Below are positions 1-6,300 of a DNA stretch of 8,564 nt, one piece after another. Position numbers and translations under genes: made by a program. The notes beneath the pieces were generated by a model. The model did not search any database, had not been told where the DNA came from, and worked only from the letters and a program-made list of their open reading frames with translations. This stretch comes from Candidatus Alkanophagales archaeon (GTDB lineage: Archaea > Halobacteriota > Syntropharchaeia > Alkanophagales > B39-G2), in the NCBI GenBank assembly GCA_003661185.1, contig QMVQ01000056.1, forward strand, positions 1 to 8,564, read 5' to 3'. Within the stretch, counting starts at the first letter, position 1. Every line of letters begins with the position of its first letter.

Positions 1-2
1 AG

Positions 3-62
3 CCAAAAGAATACGAAAAATTTAAAGATAATTGGGATATTATTGGTGTAGGATATGATTAG
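3..62 (+). CDS. Possible C-terminal end of an unidentified protein (partial)
   Basis: An open frame enters from the left edge and gives 19 codons ending at TAG (60-62), with the residues PKEYEKFKDNWDIIGVGYD. Charged and aromatic residues, no internal stop and a frame starting at base 3 make it a plausible protein tail. It is too short to assign to a family. It is more A/T-rich than the genes to its right. Another frame is also open for 16 codons to a TAG at 49-51, so this could be chance. Confidence 0.3.
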   Translation, partial: PKEYEKFKDNWDIIGVGYD

Positions 63-163
63 AAATTTCGGCGGCGTGCGGAACTCTTCGCCTGCTGTCG
101 CAGGCTCGCCCTTCGGGTCTGCTAACAGGTGGATATGTGGCTCGCTAACCCTCGCCCAAATTT
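63..163. repeat. 101-bp segment bounded by 11-bp inverted repeats, with an internal hairpin
   Basis: The left end AAATTTCGGCG (63-73) matches the reverse complement of CGCCCAAATTT (153-163) at 10 of 11 positions. Inside is a perfect 6-bp hairpin, GCCTGC-TGTC-GCAGGC (90-105), followed by a TTCG-containing turn (109-117). The segment is G/C-rich between A/T-rich flanks. It could be a miniature inverted-repeat element, an end of a mobile element, or a small structured RNA. I see no target-site duplication and no coding content that I trust. Confidence 0.4.
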
Positions 164-276
164 ACAACAATAATGATAATCAATTTCTTTTCTCATCTGC
201 TGTCTATTCCAATATTATTTCTGTTCATTTTAATTTACGTAAACTTATGCATGCCGACATCAAACGGATGCCGACA
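164..276. other. Non-coding A/T-rich spacer
   Basis: This is an A/T-rich stretch downstream of archease (which is on the minus strand) with no supported gene on either strand. Apart from the short tandem duplication at its right edge, I see no structure in it. The long plus-strand reading frame crossing this region is an antisense shadow of archease. Confidence 0.5.
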
Positions 277-284
277 TCAAACGT
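251..284. repeat. 17-bp tandem duplication at the archease stop codon
   Basis: Two adjacent copies of ATGCCGACATCAAACG plus one variable base lie at 251-267 and 268-284 and differ only in the last base (g/t). The second copy contains the archease stop codon (277-279) and part of its last codons. The archease C-terminus is unchanged because the other copy lies beyond the stop. Confidence 0.8.
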
Positions 285-702
285 CGAGAACGACTCTTGC
301 CCGCCAGCGCCCGTCCTCCTTCGTAATTTCCATCATGTGATAAGTCACCGCTTTTACTATGATTCCGACTTCGTGTTTTTCCGGGTCGAAGAACACGCCT
401 TTGCACGCCCCGCTAAGCGAGAATTCTTCATCATCGATTTTTATATCAAACCTCGTGAACATCAGCATCTCCGACTCGAAGAAGAAGAGAATCTCGTCGA
501 GCCAGTCGAACATGAGACTATATAAATCTTCGGATTGGATGTTCACAGCTCGCTCCGCAGTCGCAGACTCCTTCATCAGCTCTTCGACGTCGGTCATGAA
601 GCTGTAGGTGGCGAGCGCCGCATTCGCAAAAAGCTCTTCAAGACTGGCGCCGTAAGCTTCAAAAGCAACGTCCGAAGTGTGCTCTACGTGCTTGTATTTC
701 AT
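277..702 (-). CDS. Archease (RtcB ligase activator)
   Basis: Archease promotes guanylylation and multiple turnover of the tRNA-splicing and RNA-repair ligase RtcB. The 141-residue protein has the usual family length. Family signatures visible are HTSDVAF near the N-terminus (H8, D11), SLEELFANAA (20-29), the DLYSLMFDWLDEILF segment (59-73), KAVTYHMM (117-124), and an acidic C-terminal end (D140) of the kind that binds metal in this family. No rtcB is in this window. The ATG at 702 is supported by homology and by a T-rich box (about 718-735) roughly 25 nt upstream, which suggests a leaderless transcript separate from the acyl operon behind it. There is no frame disruption. Confidence 0.93.
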   Translation of the reverse strand: MKYKHVEHTSDVAFEAYGASLEELFANAALATYSFMTDVEELMKESATAERAVNIQSEDLYSLMFDWLDEILFFFESEMLMFTRFDIKIDDEEFSLSGACKGVFFDPEKHEVGIIVKAVTYHMMEITKEDGRWRARVVLDV

Positions 703-717
703 TTATCAAAAATTGAG

Positions 718-735
718 TGGAATAAAAAATAAAGA
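718..735 (-). promoter_or_regulatory. TATA-like box for archease
   Basis: Read on the minus strand this is a TTTATTTTTTATT-type stretch centred about 25 nt before the archease ATG at 702. That spacing fits an archaeal TATA box with transcription starting at or near the ATG. There is no Shine-Dalgarno sequence between box and start, in line with a leaderless message. The call rests on composition and spacing only. Confidence 0.45.
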
Positions 736-736
736 A

Positions 737-1080
737 TTATTGTGTTCTCTCACAGAGTTCGATGAGGATGCCTCCCATGGACTTTGGGTGCACGAGCACG
801 ACTTTCACGCTTGGATACTGCAAAGGCTTCTCGTTCAGGAAAGAAATACCCCTTTTCTTCAACTCTTCAACCGTCGCCCCCACGTCGTCAGCGAGATGTG
901 TTGGACGCCCTCGCCACTATAAATTTTGCTACCGGCGACGTCGGCTCCATCATTTCAAGAAAGGTCGCCTCGCCCACCTTCACGAGCGCATCCTTCATCC
1001 CCTAAGCCGTCCCGGAATGCCTGTAACGTTGCCTCTAAGTCCCTGAACCGCAAGCCCACGTGGTCGATTCCAAGAATCAT
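737..1080 (-). pseudogene. mce: Methylmalonyl-CoA epimerase (VOC/glyoxalase fold), frameshifted
   Basis: The intact enzyme interconverts (R)- and (S)-methylmalonyl-CoA. Epimerase pieces lie in order but in three frames. The N-terminus MILGIDHVGLRFRDLEATLQ reads from the ATG at 1080. The piece LVKVGEATFLEMMEPTSP, ending AKFI at about 918, is in a second frame. GEGVQHIS (915-892) is back in the first frame. ADDVGATVEELKKRG to the C-terminal VHPKSMGGILIELCE is in a third frame and stops at 737-739. Expected metal ligands survive: the His of IDHVG, the His of VQHIS and the Glu of LIELCE. The total, 344 nt, is shorter than the usual 390-410, so bases seem lost near 1000 and 917 as well as a shift near 892. 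It starts 1 nt after the FabG-like gene. Either a real pseudogene or a cluster of sequence errors; neighbouring frames are clean, which favours decay. Confidence 0.85.
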
Positions 1081-1081
1081 C

Positions 1082-1891
1082 TCACATGTAAACGCCGCCG
1101 GTTACGAAAAGTATGGCACCCGTGATGTATTCGGCGTCGTCGGAGCATAGGAAGACTACGGGTCTCGCAGCCTCCTCTGGTGTTGCAAAACGCCCCCACG
1201 GAATCTGCGCCGCCATCATGTCCCTTAGCTTCTTCGGAATCCCGATGGGACGTCCTTCCACGGTCACGCCTTTCTCCTTCTCGTCGGTGAGCCTCGTCGC
1301 CACAGCGCCGTAAACCACGCAGTTCACGTTAATCTTGTAGCGCGCCCACTCCCGGGCGAGCGTCTTCGTGAAGCCGAAGAGCCCGGCTTTCGCTGATGAA
1401 TAGTTAAGTTGTCCGATGTTGCCCATCGCCCCAGCTATTGAGGAGACGTTCACGATTTTCCCGCAGCTTGTCGTTGAGCCCTTGTATTCGTCCTTAAGCA
1501 TGTAAGGCGCAATTGCCCGGACGCAATTGAACGGACCCTTCAGGTTTATGTTTACGACACGGTCCCACTCCTCGTCGGTCATCTTGTGCGCCAGCGAGTC
1601 CATTGTTAGTCCCGCATTGTTCACCAAGATTTGAATCCTGTCGCCCCACTTATCTGCGACCGCTTTCATCATATCTTTTACCTGGTCGAACTTTGTAACG
1701 TCACAGGCATACGCCATCGCCTCGCCGCCCATGTCGTTTATTTCCTTCGCCACCGCTTCAGCCACGTCAGCGTCAATGTCGCTGACGCAGACCTTTGCAC
1801 CCTCTCTCGCAAGGAGAAGGGCGTCCATCTTACCTATGCCACGACCGGCGCCCGTCACCACAGCTACCTTCCCATCAATTCCTCTTCCCAT
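1082..1891 (-). CDS. fabG: Short-chain dehydrogenase, FabG-like 3-oxoacyl thioester reductase
   Basis: A 269-residue classical SDR. The cofactor motif TGAGRGIG is at 13-20, NNAG at 91-94, and the catalytic set is N116, S150 or S151, Y164 and K168 (YSSAK). D38 at the end of the second strand suggests NAD(H) rather than NADP(H); that is inference. The usual Pro-Gly after strand six is Tyr-Gly here (VVYGAVAT). The C-terminus TGGVYM resembles FabG and 3-hydroxyacyl-CoA dehydrogenases. The likely reaction is 3-oxoacyl to (R)-3-hydroxyacyl thioester, in either direction. A strong Shine-Dalgarno sequence (AGGAGGT, complement of 1899-1905) fixes the ATG at 1891. It lies 12 nt after the MaoC gene, so it is probably co-transcribed with both hot-dog genes. 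Substrate chain length cannot be told from sequence. Confidence 0.9.
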   Translation of the reverse strand: MGRGIDGKVAVVTGAGRGIGKMDALLLAREGAKVCVSDIDADVAEAVAKEINDMGGEAMAYACDVTKFDQVKDMMKAVADKWGDRIQILVNNAGLTMDSLAHKMTDEEWDRVVNINLKGPFNCVRAIAPYMLKDEYKGSTTSCGKIVNVSSIAGAMGNIGQLNYSSAKAGLFGFTKTLAREWARYKINVNCVVYGAVATRLTDEKEKGVTVEGRPIGIPKKLRDMMAAQIPWGRFATPEEAARPVVFLCSDDAEYITGAILFVTGGVYM

Positions 1892-1903
1892 ACCTCTTAC
1901 CTC

Positions 1904-2341
1904 CTATTTTTGCTCCCTCGACGGGAGCGTGGCTACCGCCATGCCGATTGTTGTTTTCTCGCCCTTCTGGTTCTCGCACCAGATTTCGCACTCTATATAG
2001 TTCTCGCCGTCCTTTACGTATTTCCTCACGACCTTCCCTTTACACGTTACAACGTCCCCGGGGAACACCATCGCTCGGAATTCCGCCCCCAGCCGCTTCA
2101 GATACGTGGGCTTCGGTAGCCAATTCGTCATCATCTGGACGAGAAACGCATAACTGAGCATGCCGTGCGCAATTATTCCCCCCAGCCCTACCTTCCTCGC
2201 AAACTCCTCATTCACGTGTATCGGATTGTAGTCGCCGCCGGCGTCCGCATACTTCAAAATCCGGCTCCTCGTTATGTCCCTGACGAGCGGTGGGATTTCA
2301 TAACCCTCGCTCACATCCTCAAAATACAACTCTCTCACCAT
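1904..2341 (-). CDS. MaoC-like (R)-specific enoyl hydratase/dehydratase, HadB type
   Basis: A 145-residue single hot-dog domain protein. The hydratase-2 signature is present: GDYNPIH (36-42) with catalytic D37 and H42, followed by GIIAHG (55-60) and S63. It should interconvert (R)-3-hydroxyacyl and trans-2-enoyl thioesters. It starts only 4 nt after the stop of the HadA-like partner, the arrangement of HadA/HadB pairs in which this subunit supplies the active site. With the following ketoreductase it makes a reduction/dehydration (or the reverse oxidation) module. No acyl carrier protein is encoded here, so CoA thioesters are the likelier substrates. It could also act alone as a PhaJ-like hydratase. 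Confidence 0.88.
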   Translation of the reverse strand: MVRELYFEDVSEGYEIPPLVRDITRSRILKYADAGGDYNPIHVNEEFARKVGLGGIIAHGMLSYAFLVQMMTNWLPKPTYLKRLGAEFRAMVFPGDVVTCKGKVVRKYVKDGENYIECEIWCENQKGEKTTIGMAVATLPSREQK

Positions 2342-2345
2342 CCGC

Positions 2346-2774
2346 TCACCCCTTCCTCTCTATCAACGTCGTCTTAAACCTCAGAACCACCTCGCCAGCG
2401 GCGTTCACAGTCGTGCCTTCCAAGATATAAAGCTTCAGCTTCTTCTTGTCCACAATGTCCGCAACCCGCATCGTGGTCGTCAAGAAGTCTGCATCCCGCA
2501 CCGGCTTTATGAACTCATACTCATGCCCGCCGTGCAATAGCCTCGAAAGGTCTACTTTCAGTGCGCCTATGGCGCCCCATAATGCCATACTCCCGGTGGC
2601 GTTCGCAAAGCTGAGCGGCACGAGCTTGCCATCGTAGCCCGCTTCCCTTGCAGCCCCGTCGTCAAGATATATCGGGTTCTCGTCGCCCGTTGCTTCTATA
2701 AAGTCTTGTATCTTCTTGTGCCAGACTATATAGACAAAAGGACCCAACTCTTTCCCTTTTAGCTCCTCAGACAA
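2346..2774 (-). CDS. FAS1-like/HadA-type hot-dog dehydratase subunit
   Basis: A 142-residue protein of the MaoC N-terminal-domain (HadA, FAS1-like) family. It has the remnant motif TGDENPIYLD (29-38), in which the catalytic His is replaced by Tyr (Y36), and VPLSF where the active partner has AHG. LHGGHEYEF and KPVRDADFLTTTMRVADI in the second half are typical of HadA-like subunits. It is therefore probably the substrate-binding, non-catalytic half of a heterodimer with the MaoC protein encoded 4 nt downstream. The start is a TTG at 2774, chosen because it gives the family N-terminus and has a purine-rich stretch (gaggaaggggg) 10 nt upstream. It may head the acyl operon, since 81 bp separate it from the Fe-S gene. 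Confidence 0.82.
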   Translation of the reverse strand: MSEELKGKELGPFVYIVWHKKIQDFIEATGDENPIYLDDGAAREAGYDGKLVPLSFANATGSMALWGAIGALKVDLSRLLHGGHEYEFIKPVRDADFLTTTMRVADIVDKKKLKLYILEGTTVNAAGEVVLRFKTTLIERKG

Positions 2775-2855
2775 CTCAGACGCACCCCCTTCCTCGCTTT
2801 AACTTCATTATCATTCCAGCTAAAAAATCTTTCGAAAATAGTCGGAGCGGCGGCG
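2775..2855 (-). promoter_or_regulatory. Gap between Fe-S gene and acyl operon: T-tract and possible promoter
   Basis: On the minus strand this 81-bp gap holds a run GATTTTTTAG (about 2820-2829), which could end transcription of the LSm-eL37-FeS unit or serve as a TATA box for the HadA-like gene. A second A/T-rich patch (about 2799-2813) follows, then the purine-rich ribosome-binding region. No stable hairpin is evident. Whether the two gene groups are one transcript is open. Confidence 0.35.
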
Positions 2856-3323
2856 CTACGCAAACTCTATGGCTTTACTTGGGCACACCCTAACGCAAAC
2901 GTCGCAGACCCTGAGCATCTTGTCGCCGCTGAACCTCCGGCACGACTCCAAGTTAAATGTCCTCACCACGCCGTTTATCACCCGTAATATCACCTTATCG
3001 CTTTTCGGTCCGTAGCCGAGCGCCACGCCTTCGGGGTCGTTCGCCACGTTCACAGGGCACGCCACGACGCAGTTGTTGCAGCCGAAGCAAAGGTCTTCAT
3101 GTATGAGCAAGCCCGTCTCCGCAGCCTCCATTATCGGCTTCAGAAGCTCTAAGAGCTTCTCCCGCCGCTCTTTATACTTTTCTTCTTCGAAGAGCGGCGT
3201 GCACTCCTCAAGCTTCTTCGCCCTCGACAGCAGCTTCACAGCAAAACTTAAACAAGTCGCCTCGCCGCACTTCTTACAGTTCGTCTTCGGCAGCAACGCA
3301 TACACTTCCATCGGATTTGGCAC
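2856..3323 (-). CDS. Fe-S protein: PF04060-type FeS domain plus two ferredoxin-type [4Fe-4S] sites
   Basis: A 155-residue cytoplasmic protein with twelve cysteines in three sets. C16, C19, C24 and C41 have the CxxCxxxxC spacing plus a distal Cys of the small FeS domain known from acetyl-CoA synthase/CODH gamma subunits and RnfB. C79, C82, C85 and C89-Pro form a ferredoxin set. C128, C140, C143 and C147-Pro form a second. It is probably an electron carrier or small redox subunit; partner unknown. The start is GTG at 3323, preferred over the in-frame ATG four codons on because GGAGGG (complement of 3332-3337) lies at good spacing; that ribosome-binding site overlaps the eL37 stop codon. It sits 13 nt after the eL37 gene, so it is probably co-transcribed with translation genes. 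Confidence 0.82.
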   Translation of the reverse strand: MPNPMEVYALLPKTNCKKCGEATCLSFAVKLLSRAKKLEECTPLFEEEKYKERREKLLELLKPIMEAAETGLLIHEDLCFGCNNCVVACPVNVANDPEGVALGYGPKSDKVILRVINGVVRTFNLESCRRFSGDKMLRVCDVCVRVCPSKAIEFA

Positions 3324-3336
3324 CGCCCCCGCCCTC

Positions 3337-3516
3337 CTATTTTGCTTTTGCTACCTGCTTTACCGTCCAGTTGTATTTCCGCAAGCGGCGCGAACGCCCA
3401 AAGCCGCAGGCGGCGCACCGCCTCTTGCTTTTGTGGAAGGAGCGGCGTCCGCAGCGGCGGCAAATCCCGTGCGTCCGCTTCTGCCTCTTCCCCATCGACG
3501 GCGTGCCCTTCGTCAT
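3337..3516 (-). CDS. rpl37e: 50S ribosomal protein eL37
   Basis: A 59-residue, very basic zinc-ribbon protein that starts [16 protein letters not shown], the usual archaeal eL37 N-terminus. The zinc ligands are C19, C22, C34 and C37 (CRRCG and CAACGFG). It belongs to the large ribosomal subunit. It lies 8 nt after the LSm gene, an adjacency common in archaea, and the next gene (Fe-S protein) follows within 13 nt. The ATG at 3516 has GGTGG 5 nt upstream; the internal Met8 would remove the conserved N-terminus. Confidence 0.95.
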   Translation of the reverse strand: MTKGTPSMGKRQKRTHGICRRCGRRSFHKSKRRCAACGFGRSRRLRKYNWTVKQVAKAK

Positions 3517-3524
3517 TTTACCAC

Positions 3525-3800
<276 letters not shown>

Positions 3801-3833
3801 TCTTTGTTGTGGAAGAGGAGTTGAGTGAAGGAG

Positions 3834-4364
3834 ATGAAGTCGTTTTATGGTTACATAAGGGAGGCATGGAAGCGTCCAGCCGATACTTACGTGCGTGAGC
3901 TGCAGCGAGAGCGGCTGGTGAAGTGGCGAAGAGAGCCTGCGGTCATCAGGCTCGGACGCCCGACGAGGCTTGACAGAGCTCGCTCGCTCGGTTACAAGGC
4001 GAAACAGGGCATTATTGTCGCTCGTGTCAGAATACGGCGGGGCGGGCGCCGTAAATCCCGCCCGAGGGCGGGGCGGCGCACGAAACGCATGGGCGTCCAC
4101 AAGATAACACCGAAAAAGAGCTTGCAGAGAATCGCCGAGGAGCGGGCTGCCCGCAAGTTCCCAAACTTGGAGGTGCTTAATTCATACTGGGTCGGCGAGG
4201 ACGGACGCCACAAGTGGTTCGAGGTTATACTCGTGGACCCACATCACCCGGTCATAAAGGCGGACAAAGATTTGAACTGGCTATGTCACCCGTCGCATCG
4301 AGGGCGGGCGTTCAGAGGCAAAACGAGCGCCGGGCGCAAGGGCAGAGGGCTGCCGAGAGCATAG
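3834..4364 (+). CDS. rpl15e: 50S ribosomal protein eL15
   Basis: The protein opens [15 protein letters not shown] and carries the eL15 core: [50 protein letters not shown] and [13 protein letters not shown]. It is highly basic and binds 23S rRNA. The ATG at 3834 gives the normal N-terminus (176 residues); a GTG at 3825 would add three residues and sits closer to the GAGGAG ribosome-binding site, so the start is not fully settled. It ends at TAG soon after GRKGRGLP. Archaeal eL15 is usually about 190-195 residues and continues with a basic tail, so some 15 C-terminal residues are missing here. No other frame just after the stop restores that tail. It converges with the DUF424 gene 41 nt downstream. 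Confidence 0.95.
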   Translation: MKSFYGYIREAWKRPADTYVRELQRERLVKWRREPAVIRLGRPTRLDRARSLGYKAKQGIIVARVRIRRGGRRKSRPRAGRRTKRMGVHKITPKKSLQRIAEERAARKFPNLEVLNSYWVGEDGRHKWFEVILVDPHHPVIKADKDLNWLCHPSHRGRAFRGKTSAGRKGRGLPRA

Positions 4365-4405
4365 CTAGTTCGAGAGCCCTATTCAGTCCGATAGCGCACT
4401 GCGAC

Positions 4406-4702
4406 TCAGCGCATAATGACCATTTGTGCGTGTGGCACGCCACCAATGAATATTATGTTCTCGGCGTCGACGAAGCCATTTTCCACGGCAAGACGCACAG
4501 CACGCTCCCCTACGAGATTTGCGATGGTCGCCTGCCGCAAGGACTTTAAAATCGCATCCTTCCCCACAACGTCCCTGCCATAAAACTTCTCTGAAACCTC
4601 AAGCTTCAAGAAGCCGTCCGAAAAGCTTTTACCCACAAGCTCCTCGTCGCAAACCGCAACCAGAATCTCAAATCCCACTTTATACACTTTCATGCAGAAC
4701 AT
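4406..4702 (-). CDS. DUF424 family protein
   Basis: A small archaeal protein of about 98 residues in the uncharacterised DUF424 family. Family-like features are KVYKVGFEILVAVCDEELVGKSF at the N-terminus, a lysine/glutamate-rich middle and a C-terminal IGGVPHAQ motif (residues 87-94 counted from a TTG one codon earlier). Molecular function is unknown. It has no membrane segment or metal-binding Cys cluster. ATGs at 4702 and 4693, and a TTG at 4705, are all possible starts. I prefer 4702 because an ATTTAACATC box (about 4721-4730) lies about 25 nt upstream and there is no Shine-Dalgarno sequence, which fits a leaderless message. It diverges from the tRNA-Ile gene and converges with eL15. Confidence 0.85.
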   Translation of the reverse strand: MFCMKVYKVGFEILVAVCDEELVGKSFSDGFLKLEVSEKFYGRDVVGKDAILKSLRQATIANLVGERAVRLAVENGFVDAENIIFIGGVPHAQMVIMR

Positions 4703-4718
4703 CAAAAAATATTAATGC
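4703..4718 (+). promoter_or_regulatory. TATA-like box for tRNA-Ile
   Basis: AAAAAATATTAATG on the plus strand is centred about 30 nt before the tRNA 5' end, the usual place for the TATA box of an archaeal tRNA gene. The same A/T-rich patch covers the 5' edge of the DUF424 gene. The call is by composition and spacing. Confidence 0.45.
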
Positions 4719-4740
4719 GAGATGTTAAATAGGTGGGGGT

Positions 4741-4815
4741 GGGCCCGTAGCTTAGCCAGGTTGGAGCGCTCGGCTGATAACCGAGAGGTCCGGGGTTCGA
4801 ATCCCCGCGGGCCCA
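4741..4815 (+). tRNA. trnI: tRNA-Ile (anticodon GAU)
   Basis: A full cloverleaf. The acceptor stem GGGCCCG (4741-4747) pairs with CGGGCCC (4808-4814), with A at the discriminator position. The D stem is GCT/AGC. The anticodon stem CTCGG/CCGAG encloses the loop CTGATAA with anticodon GAT. The T arm is CGGGG-TTCGAAT-CCCCG. There is no intron, and CCA is not encoded (ATT follows), as is common in archaea. I see no second copy of the tRNA 3' end in the window, so there is no sign of an integrated element here. Confidence 0.97.
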
Positions 4816-4864
4816 TTATGCCCACGGTCTCAAGCTGCCTCTTGCTGTTGCCAAAGTGAGCATG

Positions 4865-6265
4865 TTAATGGCTCTTCTTAAACGTTTTCAGGCTTTCAAC
4901 GAAGTTTTCAGCAGCCTTGCGGCACGCCGCAAAATGCAGGTGCGTATATGCGGCGAGCGTCGCCCCTTGAACGATGCCGTCGTAGTTCTCTCCAGCCCTT
5001 GAAGCTATGCCACTGCCTCTCAGCATTTTGTATGCGAAGCGCACATCGCCGGGCACCTCACACTCCGTGTAATGGAACTCATGCCCTCGCAAGACGCCGC
5101 CGTCACCTAAAATCGTCTTTGAAATGATTTGGCTTACGGTGTAGCCGATATGGCGGCGCTGCATCCGCACGTCGCAAGGAAGGAAGCCAACAAGCTCGTA
5201 ACGGGTTTTGTCCTCTCCGCTCATGCTCTCAAACGCCCTCGAGAGGTAAATCAAGCCGCCGCATTCCGCATATATCGGCATCTCGTCCTCTGCTGCTGCC
5301 TTAATGCTTCGTAGCATGCTTTTATTCCTTGAAAGCTCCGTCGCAAAGACCTCAGGGTAGCCGCCGCCGATATAAAGACCGTCGCACTTCGGCAACGCCT
5401 CATCTCGCATCGGGCTGAAAAAAATTATACGACAGCCTAAGCCTCTCAGCACGTCGAGCGAATCTTGATAGTAAAAGTTAAATGCGTTATCGTAGGCAAC
5501 TGCCAACCGCACTTCGTCGCACACTGACGAAGCTCGTAACGAGCAAGCTCCGCTCGACAGCGGAAGCGGCGGTGCCGTCTCCGCAAGCTCCACGACTTTT
5601 TCAATATCTATGTGCTCCTCAACGAAGTCCGCAACACCTCCCAAGTCAATGGCATTCTCCAAGGCGGTAAGCAAGCCCAAATGTCGCTCCCCGACGCTCA
5701 GCGCCTCACCTCTCGGAAGCGCACCTAAAACTTGCGTCCTTGCATAATTTTCGACAGCTCTTACCAGCTTGCGGTGGTGTTCCTCGTTAAAAACATTGTT
5801 TAGAATCACGCCTTCGATTTTAATGGAGGGGTCAAGGTTCTTGAAACCCAGAACAATGGCGGCAGCGCTTTTCGTGATGCTTTTTGCGTCGAGAATTAGG
5901 ACGGTGGGCGTTTTCAGGATTTTGGAGATGTGCGCCGTGCTGCCTTCGTCGCAGTCCACGGAAATGCCCTCATAAAGTCCCCTGACCCCCTCGATAATCG
6001 AAATGTCGGCGTTTGCGGCATGTTTCACGAATATTTCTGCGACGGTTGCCTCGTCCATCAGGAAGCTGTCGAGGTTGCGACAAGGCACGCCCGCCGCTCT
6101 TGTATGATATCCGGGGTCTATGTAATCAGGGCCGACCTTAAACGGTTGAATTTTGTAGCCACGCCGCCGTAGCGCCAAAATCAAGCCTGCGCAAATGAGG
6201 GTCTTCCCAACCCTCGAAGCAGTGCCCGCCAATAGCACTCGCGGAAACTTGCCATCCCCCCCCAT
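4865..6265 (-). CDS. cbiA: Cobyrinate or Ni-sirohydrochlorin a,c-diamide synthase (CbiA/CfbB)
   Basis: A 466-residue ATP- and glutamine-dependent amidase that amidates the a and c acetate side chains of a corrin or Ni-sirohydrochlorin. The N-terminal dethiobiotin-synthetase-like domain has a P-loop GTASRVGKT (14-22), KVGPDYIDPGYH (43-54) and EGVRGLYEG (92-100). The C-terminal class I glutaminase domain has nucleophile C335 in YAECGG, GHEFHYTE (394-401) and the catalytic-His region YTHLHF (440-445). Length and both domains are normal. Sequence alone does not let me decide between the B12 enzyme (CbiA) and the F430 enzyme (CfbB); no other cobalamin or F430 gene is in the window. The ATG at 6265 is followed by a G8 run. 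It diverges from the glycosyltransferase, and a tRNA follows it. Confidence 0.92.
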   Translation of the reverse strand: MGGDGKFPRVLLAGTASRVGKTLICAGLILALRRRGYKIQPFKVGPDYIDPGYHTRAAGVPCRNLDSFLMDEATVAEIFVKHAANADISIIEGVRGLYEGISVDCDEGSTAHISKILKTPTVLILDAKSITKSAAAIVLGFKNLDPSIKIEGVILNNVFNEEHHRKLVRAVENYARTQVLGALPRGEALSVGERHLGLLTALENAIDLGGVADFVEEHIDIEKVVELAETAPPLPLSSGACSLRASSVCDEVRLAVAYDNAFNFYYQDSLDVLRGLGCRIIFFSPMRDEALPKCDGLYIGGGYPEVFATELSRNKSMLRSIKAAAEDEMPIYAECGGLIYLSRAFESMSGEDKTRYELVGFLPCDVRMQRRHIGYTVSQIISKTILGDGGVLRGHEFHYTECEVPGDVRFAYKMLRGSGIASRAGENYDGIVQGATLAAYTHLHFAACRKAAENFVESLKTFKKSH

Positions 6266-6289
6266 CGTCTTCCTTTTTACATACCTAAG

Positions 6290-6300
6290 CTAATAATTTA
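6290..6300 (-). promoter_or_regulatory. TATA-like box for cbiA in the divergent intergenic region
   Basis: TAAATTATTAG on the minus strand lies about 27 nt before the cbiA ATG (6265). In the same 35-bp gap, TTTTTACATA (6274-6283) on the plus strand lies about 20-30 nt before the glycosyltransferase start. So the two divergent genes probably have overlapping promoters and very short or no leaders. The call is by composition and spacing only. Confidence 0.4.

Noticed and set aside
55..525. Plus-strand open frame of 156 codons
   Set aside because: It overlaps archease antisense and the non-coding inverted-repeat segment; the minus-strand archease has clear family motifs and this frame has none.
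737..1080. Programmed frameshifting to express the epimerase
   Set aside because: At least three shifts plus apparent missing bases would be needed, and no slippery site is evident; decay or sequence error is simpler.
1631..2119. Long plus-strand frame of 162 codons across the SDR and MaoC genes
   Set aside because: Antisense shadow of two well-recognised genes in a G/C-rich stretch; the sequence is low in plausible motifs.
4365..4405. Intrinsic terminator between the convergent eL15 and DUF424 genes
   Set aside because: The 41-bp gap has no clear hairpin or T-run on either strand.
4741..4815. tRNA-Ile as an integration site for a mobile element
   Set aside because: No repeat of the tRNA 3' end, integrase or foreign block is visible on either side; ordinary genes flank it.
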